A stretch of DNA of 64,000 nt, from NCBI RefSeq assembly GCF_032452875.1, contig NC_083897.1, forward strand, positions 12,444,854 to 12,508,853, read 5' to 3'. Below, piece by piece: positions 1-10,323 of the stretch. The stretch is from Bos javanicus (lineage: Eukaryota > Chordata > Mammalia > Artiodactyla > Bovidae). The notes under the pieces are model-generated. The model was not told where the DNA came from and did no database searches. It saw nothing but the letters and a program-made list of their open reading frames with translations. The stretch's first letter is position 1; every line of letters begins with the position of its first letter. The position numbers and the translations under genes were made by a program.

Positions 1-58
1 TCGAACCCGGGTCTCCCGCACTGTGGGCAGATGCTTTACCATCTGAGCCACCAGGGAA
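1..58 (-). mobile_element. Bov-tA SINE, tRNA-like head, cut by window edge
   Basis: Reverse complement of the tRNA-Glu-derived head of a Bov-tA SINE. The head begins near 58 (complement of GGATTCCCTGGTGGCTCAGA) and runs off the left edge. The BovB-derived body lies outside the window. Confidence 0.85.
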
Positions 59-113
59 TCCCTCAAATCCCTCTATGGGCATCCATAGATCCAGCTAAAT
101 GTTTGAGTTCAAC

Positions 114-335
114 TTTGGTGATTCAGATGGTAAAGAATCTGCCTGCAGTGCAGGAGATGCAGGTTTGATCTCTGGGTAGGGAAGATCCCTACAAAAAGGG
201 AATGGCTCCCCACTCCAGTATTCAGGCATGGAGATTCCATGGACAAGGAAGCCTGGAGGGAACCCCTGCCAGACTCCCCTGTCCATGGGGTTGCAAAGAG
301 TTGGACATGACTGAGCAACTAACACTTTCACACTT
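114..335 (+). mobile_element. Bov-tA SINE
   Basis: A full-length-looking Bov-tA: tRNA-like head (TCAGATGGTAAAGAATCTGC), the linker around 'ccactccagtattc', and the BovB-derived 3' part ending 'gttggacatgactgagcaac'. About 15% diverged from the common form by eye. It is a Pol III-type SINE without coding capacity. Confidence 0.9.
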
Positions 336-877
336 GCAACAAAAAACAGGAGAATAGAGATCAGTGTACACCTATGAGTCTCTGCCATAGTAAAAGTCTA
401 CAAACATTCAAACTGCTCAAGATTTTGCTTAAACAGATAAATATATGTGCTTCAATATGATGAAATAGTCTATAACCATTAAAATTAATACTATAGAAGA
501 ATACTTAATTATCTACGTAAAAGGTCCTTGTTAAGTTCCTACAACAGTTGCCTTACAACTGCAGTTAAGAAATCTGAAAACATGAGCAAAGTGTCTTCAG
601 TACTCCAAGTTCACATTTGACAATTCTGTTAAAGACTTCGAGTTGACTCAAGCTTCAGCAAATGCATGGGTTTTACTTATCTAAATTATTTATCTAATAT
701 CTGCTGCAGTTTTGTATATTCCTGTTTGTCCATCTCAGTGCTTGATGCCACAATTACTATTTGTGATTACATACAGAGGACCATTCACAATCCTAAGAAT
801 TTTCCCTTTATTACATCCTTTATTCCTCAAACACACCCAAGTGGTTTGTACCAGAATTAGTCTCACTTTTCCTTACA
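336..877. other. Unique AT-rich DNA, nothing recognised
   Basis: No repeat family, RNA gene or credible open frame seen. Short open frames have ordinary AT-rich composition and no domain I recognise. Confidence 0.5.
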
Positions 878-1010
878 AAATAGAAAACTGAGGCTCAGGA
901 AGTCATAACTTCCCCAAAAGCAAGAGTTTATGAGTGGCAAAACCAAGATTAAAAGCTAGATCTCACCCCAAACCTGTTGTCTACACCATTGTAGTATATT
1001 GTGCCTCAAT
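878..1010 (-). mobile_element. MIR SINE remnant
   Basis: Reverse-complement MIR pattern: 'aaactgaggctcaggaag' followed by 'agtggcaaaaccaagatt' and a region matching the MIR 5' part. Highly diverged, as expected for this mammal-wide family. Confidence 0.7.
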
Positions 1011-2250
1011 TGTCATCCCCCACCAACAATTTTTACATAATCATACAACATAAAGTCAATTTGTTATCTACACAGTTAGGTATTTTAAGGAAGATAAATA
1101 TATTGGAGACAAGGGGAAAAAACCTCACATGATGCATTTTGAAGCCAAACAAATCTAGGTTTTCCCCAGATGGCTGCTTGCTTCCACTACTGCTGAAGAT
1201 TGAAGTTTGGCACTAATTATTTAATAAGAAGATGCTGAAGAGATTTTCTGCTTCTTATTTCACTAGTACAGAGTATTCTACCCCAGGAAAAAGATAATTA
1301 TTTATCACAAGAAAAGGGAAAACATACCTTGAAGAAAAGTTTTAACTGAAAATACATGGAAATACAAATGTTTCATGTATCATCACCGTCACACTATCTT
1401 GACTATAATAGAATGAAAGAAATGTACATAAAGGCTCCCACATCATATGGCAGCACTGCCAAAGTCTGGAGACAAGAAAATTATGCTTGTCTTATATGCT
1501 TGCTCTCCCTACCTTCACTACAATCCCAAACCCTAAGCAACGTACAAGAAAAGAAGTTAACCACCAACACAATTCCATATGTTATCTATTGTGATAAGTG
1601 TGATTCCATCTGAGTGGCATGATTTCTCCATCTGACTGACTGAAAAATGAATGCAATCTGTAAGAATGAAAAATGAAATGTGATTATATGATGGAACAAC
1701 CATGGGAGAAAATTTCATTTGTTTTAACACCCATAAACACAGACAAACATCACAATGAAATATGAACAGAAGGTAAAAATCCAGCTTGCTCTGTGAAGCT
1801 CTAACTTTGGCAAACTTCAGCAAACACCTGTACCACTAACAACACCCTCCTTTGGTGACAAGTGAACCCACCATCATCACCACAGATGTTTACTTGCACT
1901 TCATCTGTGTCTCAATTGTTCAGGACTGCATTTTCTGTGATTAGATACTAATGAGGTTATAGTTATTATATCCCAAACAACCTACTTGCCTGGAAGCAGT
2001 GGATGCCTGAAGAGGGTGATTTATCCCACTGCAAGAGATTCAAATAGGAATTTCAAGGATCAATTGGCTGGTGAAATTCATCATATCAAATACAAAAGCT
2101 GAAGAAAAGTTCAGCATCTTCTCCCCTCCTCTTTCTTCTTCTTCTACATAGCATACACAGGTTTATAGGAATAAACTTTCAATTTGGGCTCAGTGTAGAA
2201 AACTTAATACATTATAAAAAAGCTAAAAAAGAAAATGACACTAATATAAT
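1011..2250. other. Unique DNA, nothing recognised
   Basis: AT-rich single-copy-looking sequence. Open frames such as 1356-1613 (+) and 1557-1823 (-) overlap on opposite strands, show no domain and have no neighbouring signals; I do not call them genes. Confidence 0.5.
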
Positions 2251-2648
2251 CATCTTCAGTTCAGTCGCTCAGTCATGTCCCACTCTTTGCCACCCGATGG
2301 ACTGCAGCCCAACAGACTTCCCTGGCCATCACCAACTTCCAGAGCTTCCTCAAACTCATGTCCATTGAGTCAGTGATGCCATTGAACCATCTCATCCTCT
2401 GTCATCCACTTCTCCTCCCACCTTCAATCCTTCCCAGCATTAAGATCTTTTCAAATGAGTCAGTTATTCGCATCATGTGGCCAAAGTATTGGAGTTTCAG
2501 CTTCAGCATCAGTCCTTCCAATGAATATTCAAGACTGATTTCCTTTAGGATAGACTTATTTGATCTCCTTTCAGTCCAAGGGACTCTCAAGAGTCTTCTC
2601 TAACACCAAAGTTCAAAAGCATCATTTCTTTAGTGCTCATCTCTCTTT

Positions 2649-2921
2649 GGAGAAGGCAATGGCACCCCACTCCAGTACTCTTGCCTGGCAAATCCCATGG
2701 ACAGAGGAGCCTGGTAGGCTGCAGTCCATGGGGTCGCTAGGAGTCGGACACGACTGAGCGACTTCCCTTTCACTTTTCACTTTCATGCATTGGAGAAGGA
2801 AATGGCAGCCCACTCCAGTGTTCTTGCCTGGAGAATCCCAGGGACGGGGAGCCTGGTGGGCTGCCGTCTATGGGGTCGCACAGAGTCAGACACGACTGAA
2901 GCGACTTAGCAGCAGTAGCAG
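2649..2921 (+). mobile_element. Bov-A2 SINE nested in BovB, 11-bp TSD
   Basis: Two Bov-A monomers in tandem (starting 'ggagaaggcaatggcacc' at 2649 and 'ggagaaggaaatggcagc' near 2792) and a short CAG-like tail. It is flanked by the perfect 11-bp TSD CATCTCTCTTT at 2638-2648 and 2922-2932, and the host BovB resumes immediately after the second copy. Opposite in orientation to its host. Confidence 0.95.
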
Positions 2922-3264
2922 CATCTCTCTTTATGGTCCAACTCTAACATCCATGCATCACTACTGGAAAAACCATAGCTTTGACAGACCTTTGTCGGCA
3001 GAGTAATGTCTCTGCTTTTTACTATGCTATCTAGGTTTGTCACAGCTTTTCTTCCAAGGACCAAGTGTATTTTAATTTCCTGGCTGCAGTCACCATCTGC
3101 AGTGATTTTGGAGTCTAGGAAAATAAAGTCTGTCACTGTTTCCATTGTATCCCTATCTATTTGCATGAAGTGATGGGACCAGAGGCCATGATCTTAGTTT
3201 CTTGAATATTGATTTTTAAGCCAACATTTTCCATCTCCTCTTTCACTTTCCTTAAGAAACTCTT

Positions 3265-3314
3265 GTAAAGTAATCAGCCTCCAATTAAAATAAATAAATT
3301 TATTTTAAAATTAT

Positions 3315-3346
<32 letters not shown>

Positions 3347-3360
3347 ATACACACATATAA
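3265..3360 (+). mobile_element. Ultra-short L1 3' end with CA-rich tail, 11-bp TSD
   Basis: Only the last ~45 bases of an L1-BT-type 3' end (GTAAAGTAATCAGCCTCCAA) followed by an AT/CA-rich tail. It interrupts BovB and is flanked by the perfect 11-bp TSD AAGAAACTCTT at 3254-3264 and 3361-3371. It is an extremely 5'-truncated L1 insertion whose tail evolved into a microsatellite. Confidence 0.85.
3315..3356. repeat. (CA)n microsatellite
   Basis: About 13 uninterrupted AC dinucleotides (3315-3340) followed by imperfect ATACAC units. It lies inside the tail of the short L1 insertion, so it probably grew from that tail. Confidence 0.95.
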
Positions 3361-5952
3361 AAGAAACTCTTTAGTTCTTCTTTGCTTTCTGCCATGAGGG
3401 TGGTGTCATCTGCATATCTGAGGTTATTGATTCTTCTCCCGGCAATCTTGACTCCAGCTTGTGCTTCATCCAGCCTGGCATTTCACATGAGGTACTCTGT
3501 ATGTAAGTTAAATAAGCAGAGTGACAATAGACAGCCTTGACGTACTTCTTTCCCTATTTGGAACCAGTTTGTTTTTCCATGTACAGTTCTAACTGTTGCT
3601 TCTTGACCTGCATACAGATTTCTCAAGAGGCATGTAAGGTGGTCTGGTAACCCCATCTCTTTAAGAATTTTCCACAGTTTACTGTGATCCACACAGTCAA
3701 AGGCTTTGGTGTAGTCAACAAAGTAGATGTTTTTCTGGAACTCTCTCGCTTTTTCGATGATCCAACGAATGTTAACAATTTGATCTCTGGTTCTGCTGCC
3801 TTTTCTAAATCCAGGTTGTACATCTGGAAATTCTTGGTTCACGTGCTGTTGAAACCTTACTTGAAGAATTTTGATCAGTACTTTGCTAGCATGGGAGATG
3901 AGTGCAATTGTATGGTAGTTTGAACATTCTTTGGCATTGCCTTTCTTTGGGATTGGAATGAATACTGACCTTTTCCAGTCCTGGCCACTGCTGAGTTTTC
4001 CAGATTTGCTGGCATACTGAGTACAGCACTTTCACAGCATCATCTTTTAGGATTTGAAATAGCTCAACTGGAATTCTATCACCTCTACTAGCTTTGTTTG
4101 TACTGAGGCTTCCTAAGGCCCACTTGACTTTGCATTCCAGGATGTCTGGTTCTAGGTGAGTGACCACACCATTGTGGATAGCTGGGTCATTAAGATCTTT
4201 TTTTAAAATAATTCTTCTGTGTATTCTTGCCAAGTCTTCTTAATACTTTCTGCTTCTGATAGTTCCATACCATTTCTGTCCTTTATTAGCCCATCTTTGC
4301 ATGAATGTTCCCTTGGTATATCTAATTTTCTTGAAGAGATATCTAGTCTTTCCCCTTCTATTATTTTCGTCTATTTCTTTGCATTGATCACTGAGGAAGA
4401 CTTTCTTATCTCTCCTTGCTATTGTTTGGAACTCTGCATTTAGATGGGTATATTTTTCCTTTTCTCCTTTGCCTTTTGGTACTCTTCTTTTCTCAGCTAT
4501 TTGTAAGGCCTCCTCAGAAAACCATTTTGCCTCTTTGCATTTCTTTTTATTGGGGATGGTCTTTATCACTGCCTCCTGTGCAATGTCACTAACCTCTGTC
4601 CATAGTTCTTCAGGTATTCTATCAGATCTAATCTCTTGATTCTATTAGTCACTTCCACTGTATAATCATAAAGGATTTGATTTAGGTCATACCTGAATTG
4701 TCTAGTCAGTTTTCTCACTTCCTTCAATTTAAGTCTGATTTTGCCAATAAGGAGTTCATGATCTGAGCCACAGTCAGCTCCTGGTCATATGTTTGCTGAC
4801 TGTACAGAGCTTCTCCATCTTTGGCTGCAAAGAATATAATCAATCTAATTTCGGTATTGACCATCTGGTGATGTCCATGTGTAGAGTCTTCTCTTGTGTT
4901 GTTGGAAGAGGGTGTTTGCTATGACCAGTGTGTTCTCTTGGCAAAACTGTTAGCCTTTGCCCTGCTTCATTTTGTTTTCCAAGGCCAAACTTGCAAACTT
5001 GTTACTCTGGGTATCTCTTGACTTCCTGCTTTTGCATTCCAGTCTCCTATGATGAAAAGGACATCTTTTTTTGGTGTTAGTTTTAGAAGGTCTTGTAGGT
5101 CTTCATAGAACTATTCAACTTCAGCTTCTTCAGCATTAGTGGTTGTGGCACAGACTTGGATTACTGTGATATTGAAAGAGTTGCCTTGAAAATGAACAGA
5201 GATCATTCTGTCATCTTTTGAGGTTGCACCCAAGTACTGCATTTTGGACTCTTTTTTTGACTATGAGGACTACTCCATTTCTTCTAAGGGTTTCTTGCCC
5301 ACAGTAGTAGATATAATGGTCATCTGAATTAAATTCACTCATTCCATTCCATTTTAGTTCACTGATTCCTAAAATGACAATGTTCACTCTTGCCATCTCC
5401 TGTTTGACCACTTCCAGTTTACCTTGATTCATGGACCTAAAATTCCAGGTTCCTATGCAATATTGTTCTTTACAGCATCAGACTTTACTTCCATCACCAG
5501 TCACATCCATAACTGGGCATTGTTTTTGCTTTGGCTCTGTTTCTTCATTCTTTTGGAGCTATTTCTCCACTCTTCTCCAGTAGCATATTGGGCACTTACC
5601 AACCTGGGAAGTTCATCTTTCAGTTTCATATCTTTTTGCCTTTTCATACTGTTCATGGGGTTCTCAAGGCAAGAATGCTGAAGTGGTTTGCCATTCCCCT
5701 TTCCAGTGAACCACATTTTGTTAGAACTCACCACTATGACCTATCGATCTTGGGTGGCCCTATTTAGTATGGCTCATAATTTCATTGAGTTAGACAAGGC
5801 TGTGGTCCATGTGATGAGTTCGGTTCATTTTCTCTGTTGTTTTCATTCTGTCTGCCCTCTGATGGATAAGCATAAGAGGCTTATGAATCGTACTGATGGG
5901 AGCTTAGTATTTAATACAAACAGTATATACTTGGTCTTTTTTTTCTCAAACA

Positions 5953-6172
5953 TGTGAAAGTGAATATGTTACTCACTCAGTTATGTTTGACTCTTGGCCA
6001 CCCCATGGAGTGTAGCCCACTAGGCTCTTCTGTCCATGGGATTCTCCAGTGAAGAATACTGGAGTGGGTAGCCATTCCTTTCTCCAGGAGATTTTCCCAA
6101 TCCAGGGATCTAACCCAGGTCTCCTGTATTGCAGGCAGATTCTTTACCATCTGAGCCACCAGGGAAGCCTGT
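5953..6172 (-). mobile_element. Bov-tA SINE
   Basis: Reverse-complement Bov-tA. The tRNA-like head ends at 6172 ('accatctgagccaccaggga'), with the BovB-derived 3' part at the left. Moderately diverged. Confidence 0.9.
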
Positions 6173-6215
6173 GTATACTTAAATATGTTTATATAAAATA
6201 CAACTATTGTTTTAT

Positions 6216-6323
6216 ACACTTTTTATACACATTGTTTTATACACTGATTTAAACTATTTAACCATTAAGCTATTTAAACTATTATAAACTATTTTTATAT
6301 ACATTGTTTTATACACTGATTTT
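6216..6323. repeat. Local imperfect direct repeat, AT-rich
   Basis: A ~30-bp segment around 'attgttttatacactgattt' occurs twice (about 6221-6251 and 6292-6322), separated by shorter 'atttaaactatt' reiterations. It looks like local duplication by slippage. Confidence 0.75.
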
Positions 6324-6814
6324 TTTCAACTAACAGTATCAAAGATGTTTTTCTAGATGATTAAAAGTTTTTTCAATGGAACAAATTTTATTAGCTTTAT
6401 TCATTGTTTTTTGCCTCCTCCAGATCAATCATATTAATTAAACATTTGAGCTACTGCACTTCAAAGGTGTGTTGGTATGTGTCCATCCATTGTTTGACCT
6501 TATGCCTTTTCAGAGTTTTAGATATTTCCTTACTGTATTTCTTTCTTATAATTCCCATCTGGAAAAGTTGACTGACTGGCTTTAGTAGAAGAGAGGCTTC
6601 TACTGTCATCATATCTTTTCAAAACCATAATATAGACCAACTGAAAATTAATGTCTTATCTTTAAATTCAGCTCTAGCATGCTTTTCATTTTCCACACTA
6701 ATAAGAATGGAGACACAGAGTATCAGTGCTAGAGTGATATATATTTTACAATACAACTCAGAAAAGTTTATATGTCTGAATTTGATTGCAAATCAATCAA
6801 GGCTCCATAAAGTA
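6324..6814. other. Unique AT-rich DNA, nothing recognised
   Basis: No repeat family or plausible gene seen. Confidence 0.45.
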
Positions 6815-6915
6815 TACTATCTTTCCCAAAATCACATAACTTGTTAGGATAAGACCTGAGACTTGAATTCAGTATTTCTAACTCCATAAAATATAATGCT
6901 CTTTCAACATATTCC
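6815..6915 (-). mobile_element. MIR SINE remnant
   Basis: Matches the reverse complement of the MIR core and 5' half: 'cccaaaatcacataacttgt' followed by 'gacttgaattcagtatttct' and 'aatgctctttcaaca'. Diverged. Confidence 0.6.
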
Positions 6916-6952
6916 ATATGATATATTGTAACCATCGGCTCTGGGTCTTAGC

Positions 6953-6970
6953 TTTTTTTTTTTTTTTTTT
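6953..6970. repeat. poly-T tract
   Basis: Eighteen consecutive T. It may be the tail of a minus-strand retroinsert, but no body was recognised on the right. Confidence 0.9.
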
Positions 6971-7119
6971 CTAAAGGAACATTAAACTGTTTTTAGACTG
7001 GTCTAACCTATGAGGATGCAGAACCAAAAACGTGTGCCCTTATAACAGTCTGGCACTGTGTACATTAAAATAGATTTGTGACATGACAACATATTGCAGA
7101 AACAAAAAGTTTCATACTA

Positions 7120-7690
7120 GACTATGATGAACAAGTATACACCAACAAATTTGACAACCTAGAAGAAATGGATGAATTCTTAGAAACATACAACCTAGCA
7201 AGACTAAATCTTGAAGAAACAGAAAATCTGAATAGGCCAATTACTAGTAAGGAGACTGAATCAGGAATATAATAAAACCTTCCCAACAAAGAAAAGTTCA
7301 GGAACAGATGGCTTTAACAGTAAATTCTATCAAACATATAATGAAGGATTGATGCTAATTCTTCCCAAACTCTTCCAAAAAATATAAGAGGAAGTAGTAC
7401 TTCTGAATTCATTTTATGAGGGAGGTCAAAATTACCCTGATACCAAAACCATTCAAGGGTACCACAATGAAAGAAAATGACAGGTCAGTATCCCTGATGA
7501 TCATAGATGCAAGCATCCTCTATAAAATATGAGCAAAACTAATGCAACAACATTAAAAGGATTATAAAACATGATCAAGTGGGATTTATTTGAGGGATGC
7601 AAGAATGATTCAACATCTGCCAATCAATCAATGTGATACTCCACATTAATCAAATGAAATATAAAAATAATATAGCCATCTTTATAGTTG
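7120..7690 (+). mobile_element. Old L1 ORF2 fragment (reverse transcriptase region)
   Basis: In broken frames this resembles the L1 ORF2 stretch between endonuclease and reverse transcriptase. Visible pieces correspond to 'asparagine-leucine-glutamate-glutamate-methionine-aspartate' like text at 7150-7180, the DGF segment near 7308, a Pro-rich ITLIPKP-like block near 7430-7450, and the 'gatcaagtgggattt' fingers block near 7572. It has many stops. The family is older than L1-BT. A BovB 3' end lies directly to the right, probably inserted into this L1. Confidence 0.75.
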
Positions 7691-7691
7691 T

Positions 7692-8239
7692 AATTAAAGA
7701 CGCTTACTCCTTGGAAGGAAAGTTATGACCAACCTAGATAGCATATTCAAAAGCAGAGACATTACTTTGCCAACAAAGGTCCGTCTAGTCAAGGCTATGG
7801 TTTTTCCAGTGGTCATGTATGGATGTGAGAGTTGGACTGTGAAGAAAGCTGAGCATCAAAGAATTGATGCTTTTGAACTGTGGTGTTGGAGAAGACTCTT
7901 GAGAGTCCCTTGGACTGCAAGGAGATCCAACCAGTCCATTCTGAAGGAGATCAGCCCTGGGATTTCTTTGGAAGGCATGATGCTAAAGCTGAAACTCCAG
8001 TACTTTGGCCACCTGATGTGAAGAGTTGACTCATTGGAAAAGACTCTGATGCTGGGAGGGATTGGGGGCAGGAGAAGAAGGGGAGGACAGAGGATGAGAT
8101 GACTGGATGGCATCACTGACTCGGTGGACGTGAGTCTGAGTGAACTCCGGGAGTTGGTGATGGATAGGGAGGCCTGGTGTGCTGCGATTCATGGGATCGC
8201 AAAGAGTCGGACACGACTGAGTGACTGAACTGAACTGAA
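7692..8239 (+). mobile_element. BovB 3' end, 5'-truncated
   Basis: Young-looking BovB 3' fragment encoding the ORF C-terminus (VMYGCESWTVKKAE near 7815, FELWCWRRLLRVPWTA near 7870) and ending in ACTGAACTGAACTGA. The frame is open from 7725 to a TGA at 8019-8021. That stop falls where related copies carry CGA, so it is consistent with CpG decay. Confidence 0.9.
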
Positions 8240-8245
8240 ATGATA

Positions 8246-8879
8246 GATGCATTAAAAGCATTATTTAAGCATTGAAGCTTGAGCACAATCATACTTTTCA
8301 CCAAACTGTAGAACTTGTTGTTTGAAACACACACACCTACTTGTGGCAAATTTGATGGAATTCTGAAAGAATGTGCAACTTGAGTCATTTCATTAACATT
8401 TTACTCTATCCCATGGGGATGAGCATTTAATTTGTCATTTTGGAAAAAAGTTGTGCTTACCCATAATATTCCCTGAATTATGAGGAGAAAAAAAATAGTC
8501 TTCTAAGTATCAAGAATAAATCTTAAAATAGCTACTCAAATCTCATCATACTTTCCCCTTCTCTACTGCATGACAAACTGTGGCTAGGCATCACCAAAGA
8601 CTCTTATCTACCTTCTTCCAAAAAAAATTCCCTAATATTATTTTTAAAACCATATCCTTAAACAAAACAAAAATAAGTGTGAATCAGAAGTAAGGACATA
8701 TATTCTCACCTCTAACAATATTTTAACAGATTTTATTATTTGTGTTTTTAAAAAAGGCAGCAACATTTTCAAGATCATTTGTCCTCTGATGTTTGGTGCC
8801 AAGCTTGAGCCTAATAGAATGTGGAACAGTTGAACTGGTAAAGAGAGGGTAAATAGTGTTGATGGAAACAATGCAGACT
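8246..8879. other. Unique DNA, nothing recognised
   Basis: AT-rich; no repeat or gene recognised. A faint similarity of 8241-8275 to L1 text after 7690 suggests the old L1 may resume here, but it fades at once. Confidence 0.4.
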
Positions 8880-8891
8880 CTTTACCCTCAC

Positions 8892-9192
8892 CTCATAGAT
8901 CAGTTGGTAAAGAATCTGCCTGCAATGCAGGAGACCCTGGTTTGATTCCTGGGTTGGGAAGATCATGCTGGAGAAGGGATAGGCTACCCATTCCAGTATT
9001 CTTAGGCTTCCCTTTTGGCTCAGTTAGGAAAGAATCTGCCTGCAATGTGGGAGACCTGGGCTCGATCCCTGGATTGGGAAGATCTCCTAGAGAAGGGAAA
9101 GGCTACCCACTCCAGTATTCTGGCCTGGAGAATTCCATGAACTGTATCTTCCATGGGATCACAAAGAATCGGACACGACCAAGTGCCTTTCA
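8892..9192 (+). mobile_element. Bov-tA SINE with two tandem tRNA-like heads, 12-bp TSD
   Basis: The tRNA-Glu-like head occurs twice in tandem (starting near 8892 and near 9004) before a single BovB-derived 3' part that ends near 9190. It is flanked by a perfect 12-bp TSD, CTTTACCCTCAC, at 8880-8891 and 9193-9204, so the two-headed form was inserted as one unit. The first ~15 bases of the first head are missing. Confidence 0.9.
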
Positions 9193-9204
9193 CTTTACCC
9201 TCAC

Positions 9205-9547
9205 ACTGTCAAATCTACTGAGCTCTAGGAGTCTAAAAACAGCAGGTGGTATATCAGTAGGTGTTATAGTAAGGGCTAAGGCAGAAATTCTAAGTCTGCC
9301 TCTATTTGAGGGATGGGGAGCTGTGCACAGTGTTTCAAATGCATTAATCCTGTGAGCCAATGTTTTTGAAAAGAGAATGCAGCTGGGAAACATTTTTTCA
9401 ACTGTTACAAAAAGTGTGGGCACCACACACCACCATTTTCTATCTTCCTTCTATCTAATCCTAAATTCCTAACCATCTCTTCTCCCCTCCCTACTCCTCG
9501 CCTCCTGTAACCCCATGAGAGAAACCAGAAAGTCAGGAATCTAATAT
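9205..9547. other. Unique DNA, nothing recognised
   Basis: No repeat or gene recognised. Confidence 0.45.
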
Positions 9548-9720
9548 ATTTTTATTTTTAAAACTTTTTTAATTTTATATTGGAGAATAGTTGATTAACA
9601 ATGCTGTGTTTCAGGTGTACAGCAAAGTGATTCAATTACACATATAACTGTATCTATTCTTTTTTTCAAATTCTTTTCCTATATAGATCATTACAGAATA
9701 TTGAGCAGGGTTCCTAAGGG
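9548..9720 (+). mobile_element. Artiodactyl interspersed repeat, family not named
   Basis: Contains the recurrent artiodactyl text 'ggtgtacagcaaagtgattc' preceded by 'attaacaatgctgtgtttca'. I recognise this as a high-copy dispersed sequence (probably L1-derived) but will not assert the family. Strand is by convention. Confidence 0.5.
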
Positions 9721-10218
9721 AACAATGACAAGTATGATTAAGTCCCTTGGTTTTACCTTCTTCTTTCCTGCTTCTTCATTTTATATAGTCTCCCTAGTAA
9801 TGATTAGATCATTTGAGAATTGAACTGTCCAATTCCTACTCAAGGTCTTTTCTCATAGCAAGTCTCCAAAAGAAAAGAAAGGTTTTTCTCTTCCATGTGA
9901 TTTTTGAATAATACCTGATTAGTCAGCCTTGACAGGTGTTAGAAAATCTTGGTATAGCCTGAACATTGCTATTGATTAGCTGATATATGGCCCAAGAGTT
10001 GGCTGGGCTGACTGCTTTATTACTAAAGCATTCAAGAAGTTCAGATTAGTTAGGCATCATTGTAAATTCCCACTAATCCAGAACTCAAACCTCAAGAAAG
10101 TTCAGAGAATTAGAATGATTTGCAGGTGTCGTCCTAAAGAAGTAACAGCAAGGGAAGAGTCAGAAGTGCGTTCTGGATCACCTATACCTCACTCTGTTTC
10201 TTCTTCCTCCTTTTCCTA
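9721..10218. other. Unique DNA, nothing recognised
   Basis: No repeat or gene recognised. Confidence 0.45.
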
Positions 10219-10323
10219 TGTGCATGTGAGCTAAGTCATGGTCAACTCTTTGCAAGCCTAAGGACTATAGCCTGCCAAACTCCTCTGCCCATGGGATTCT
10301 CCAGGTAAGAATATTAGAGTGGG
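10219..10323 (-). mobile_element. Bov-tA SINE, left half, split by L1
   Basis: BovB-derived 3' part of a minus-strand Bov-tA. Its other half lies at 15775-15914 beyond the L1. The break falls in 'aagaatattagagtggg', which is duplicated as the L1 target site. Confidence 0.9.

Larger units (their letters stand above)
2955..5432 (-). pseudogene. Decayed BovB ORF (endonuclease-reverse transcriptase)
   Basis: Remnant of the single large BovB protein, which in working copies nicks target DNA with an APE-type endonuclease and copies its RNA with a reverse transcriptase. The N-terminus reads MNQGKLEVVKQEMARV at 5432 downward, followed by the conserved ISELKW endonuclease segment. Farther on, reverse transcriptase blocks are visible: AFDCVDH near 3690, GKEVRQGCLL near 3550 and an RYADD catalytic box near 3415 with both aspartates kept. 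The frame is broken repeatedly into 66-119 residue pieces (3483-3842, 3886-4233, 4240-4569, 5211-5432), and the thumb and C-terminal part is interrupted by the two nested insertions. Not functional. Confidence 0.85.
2255..5895 (-). mobile_element. Near full-length BovB (RTE-clade) LINE with two nested insertions
   Basis: Minus-strand BovB running from its 3' tail (TTCAGTTCAGTCGCTCAG at 2255) through the whole ORF to a recognisable 5' untranslated region around 5433-5895. Removing a nested Bov-A2 (2649-2932) and a nested L1 tail (3265-3371) leaves about 3.25 kb, close to the ~3.2 kb usual for a complete BovB. Most BovB copies are 5'-truncated, so a complete one is uncommon. The body is strongly diverged with many stops and frameshifts, so it is an old insertion. 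I could not identify its own TSD. Confidence 0.85.
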
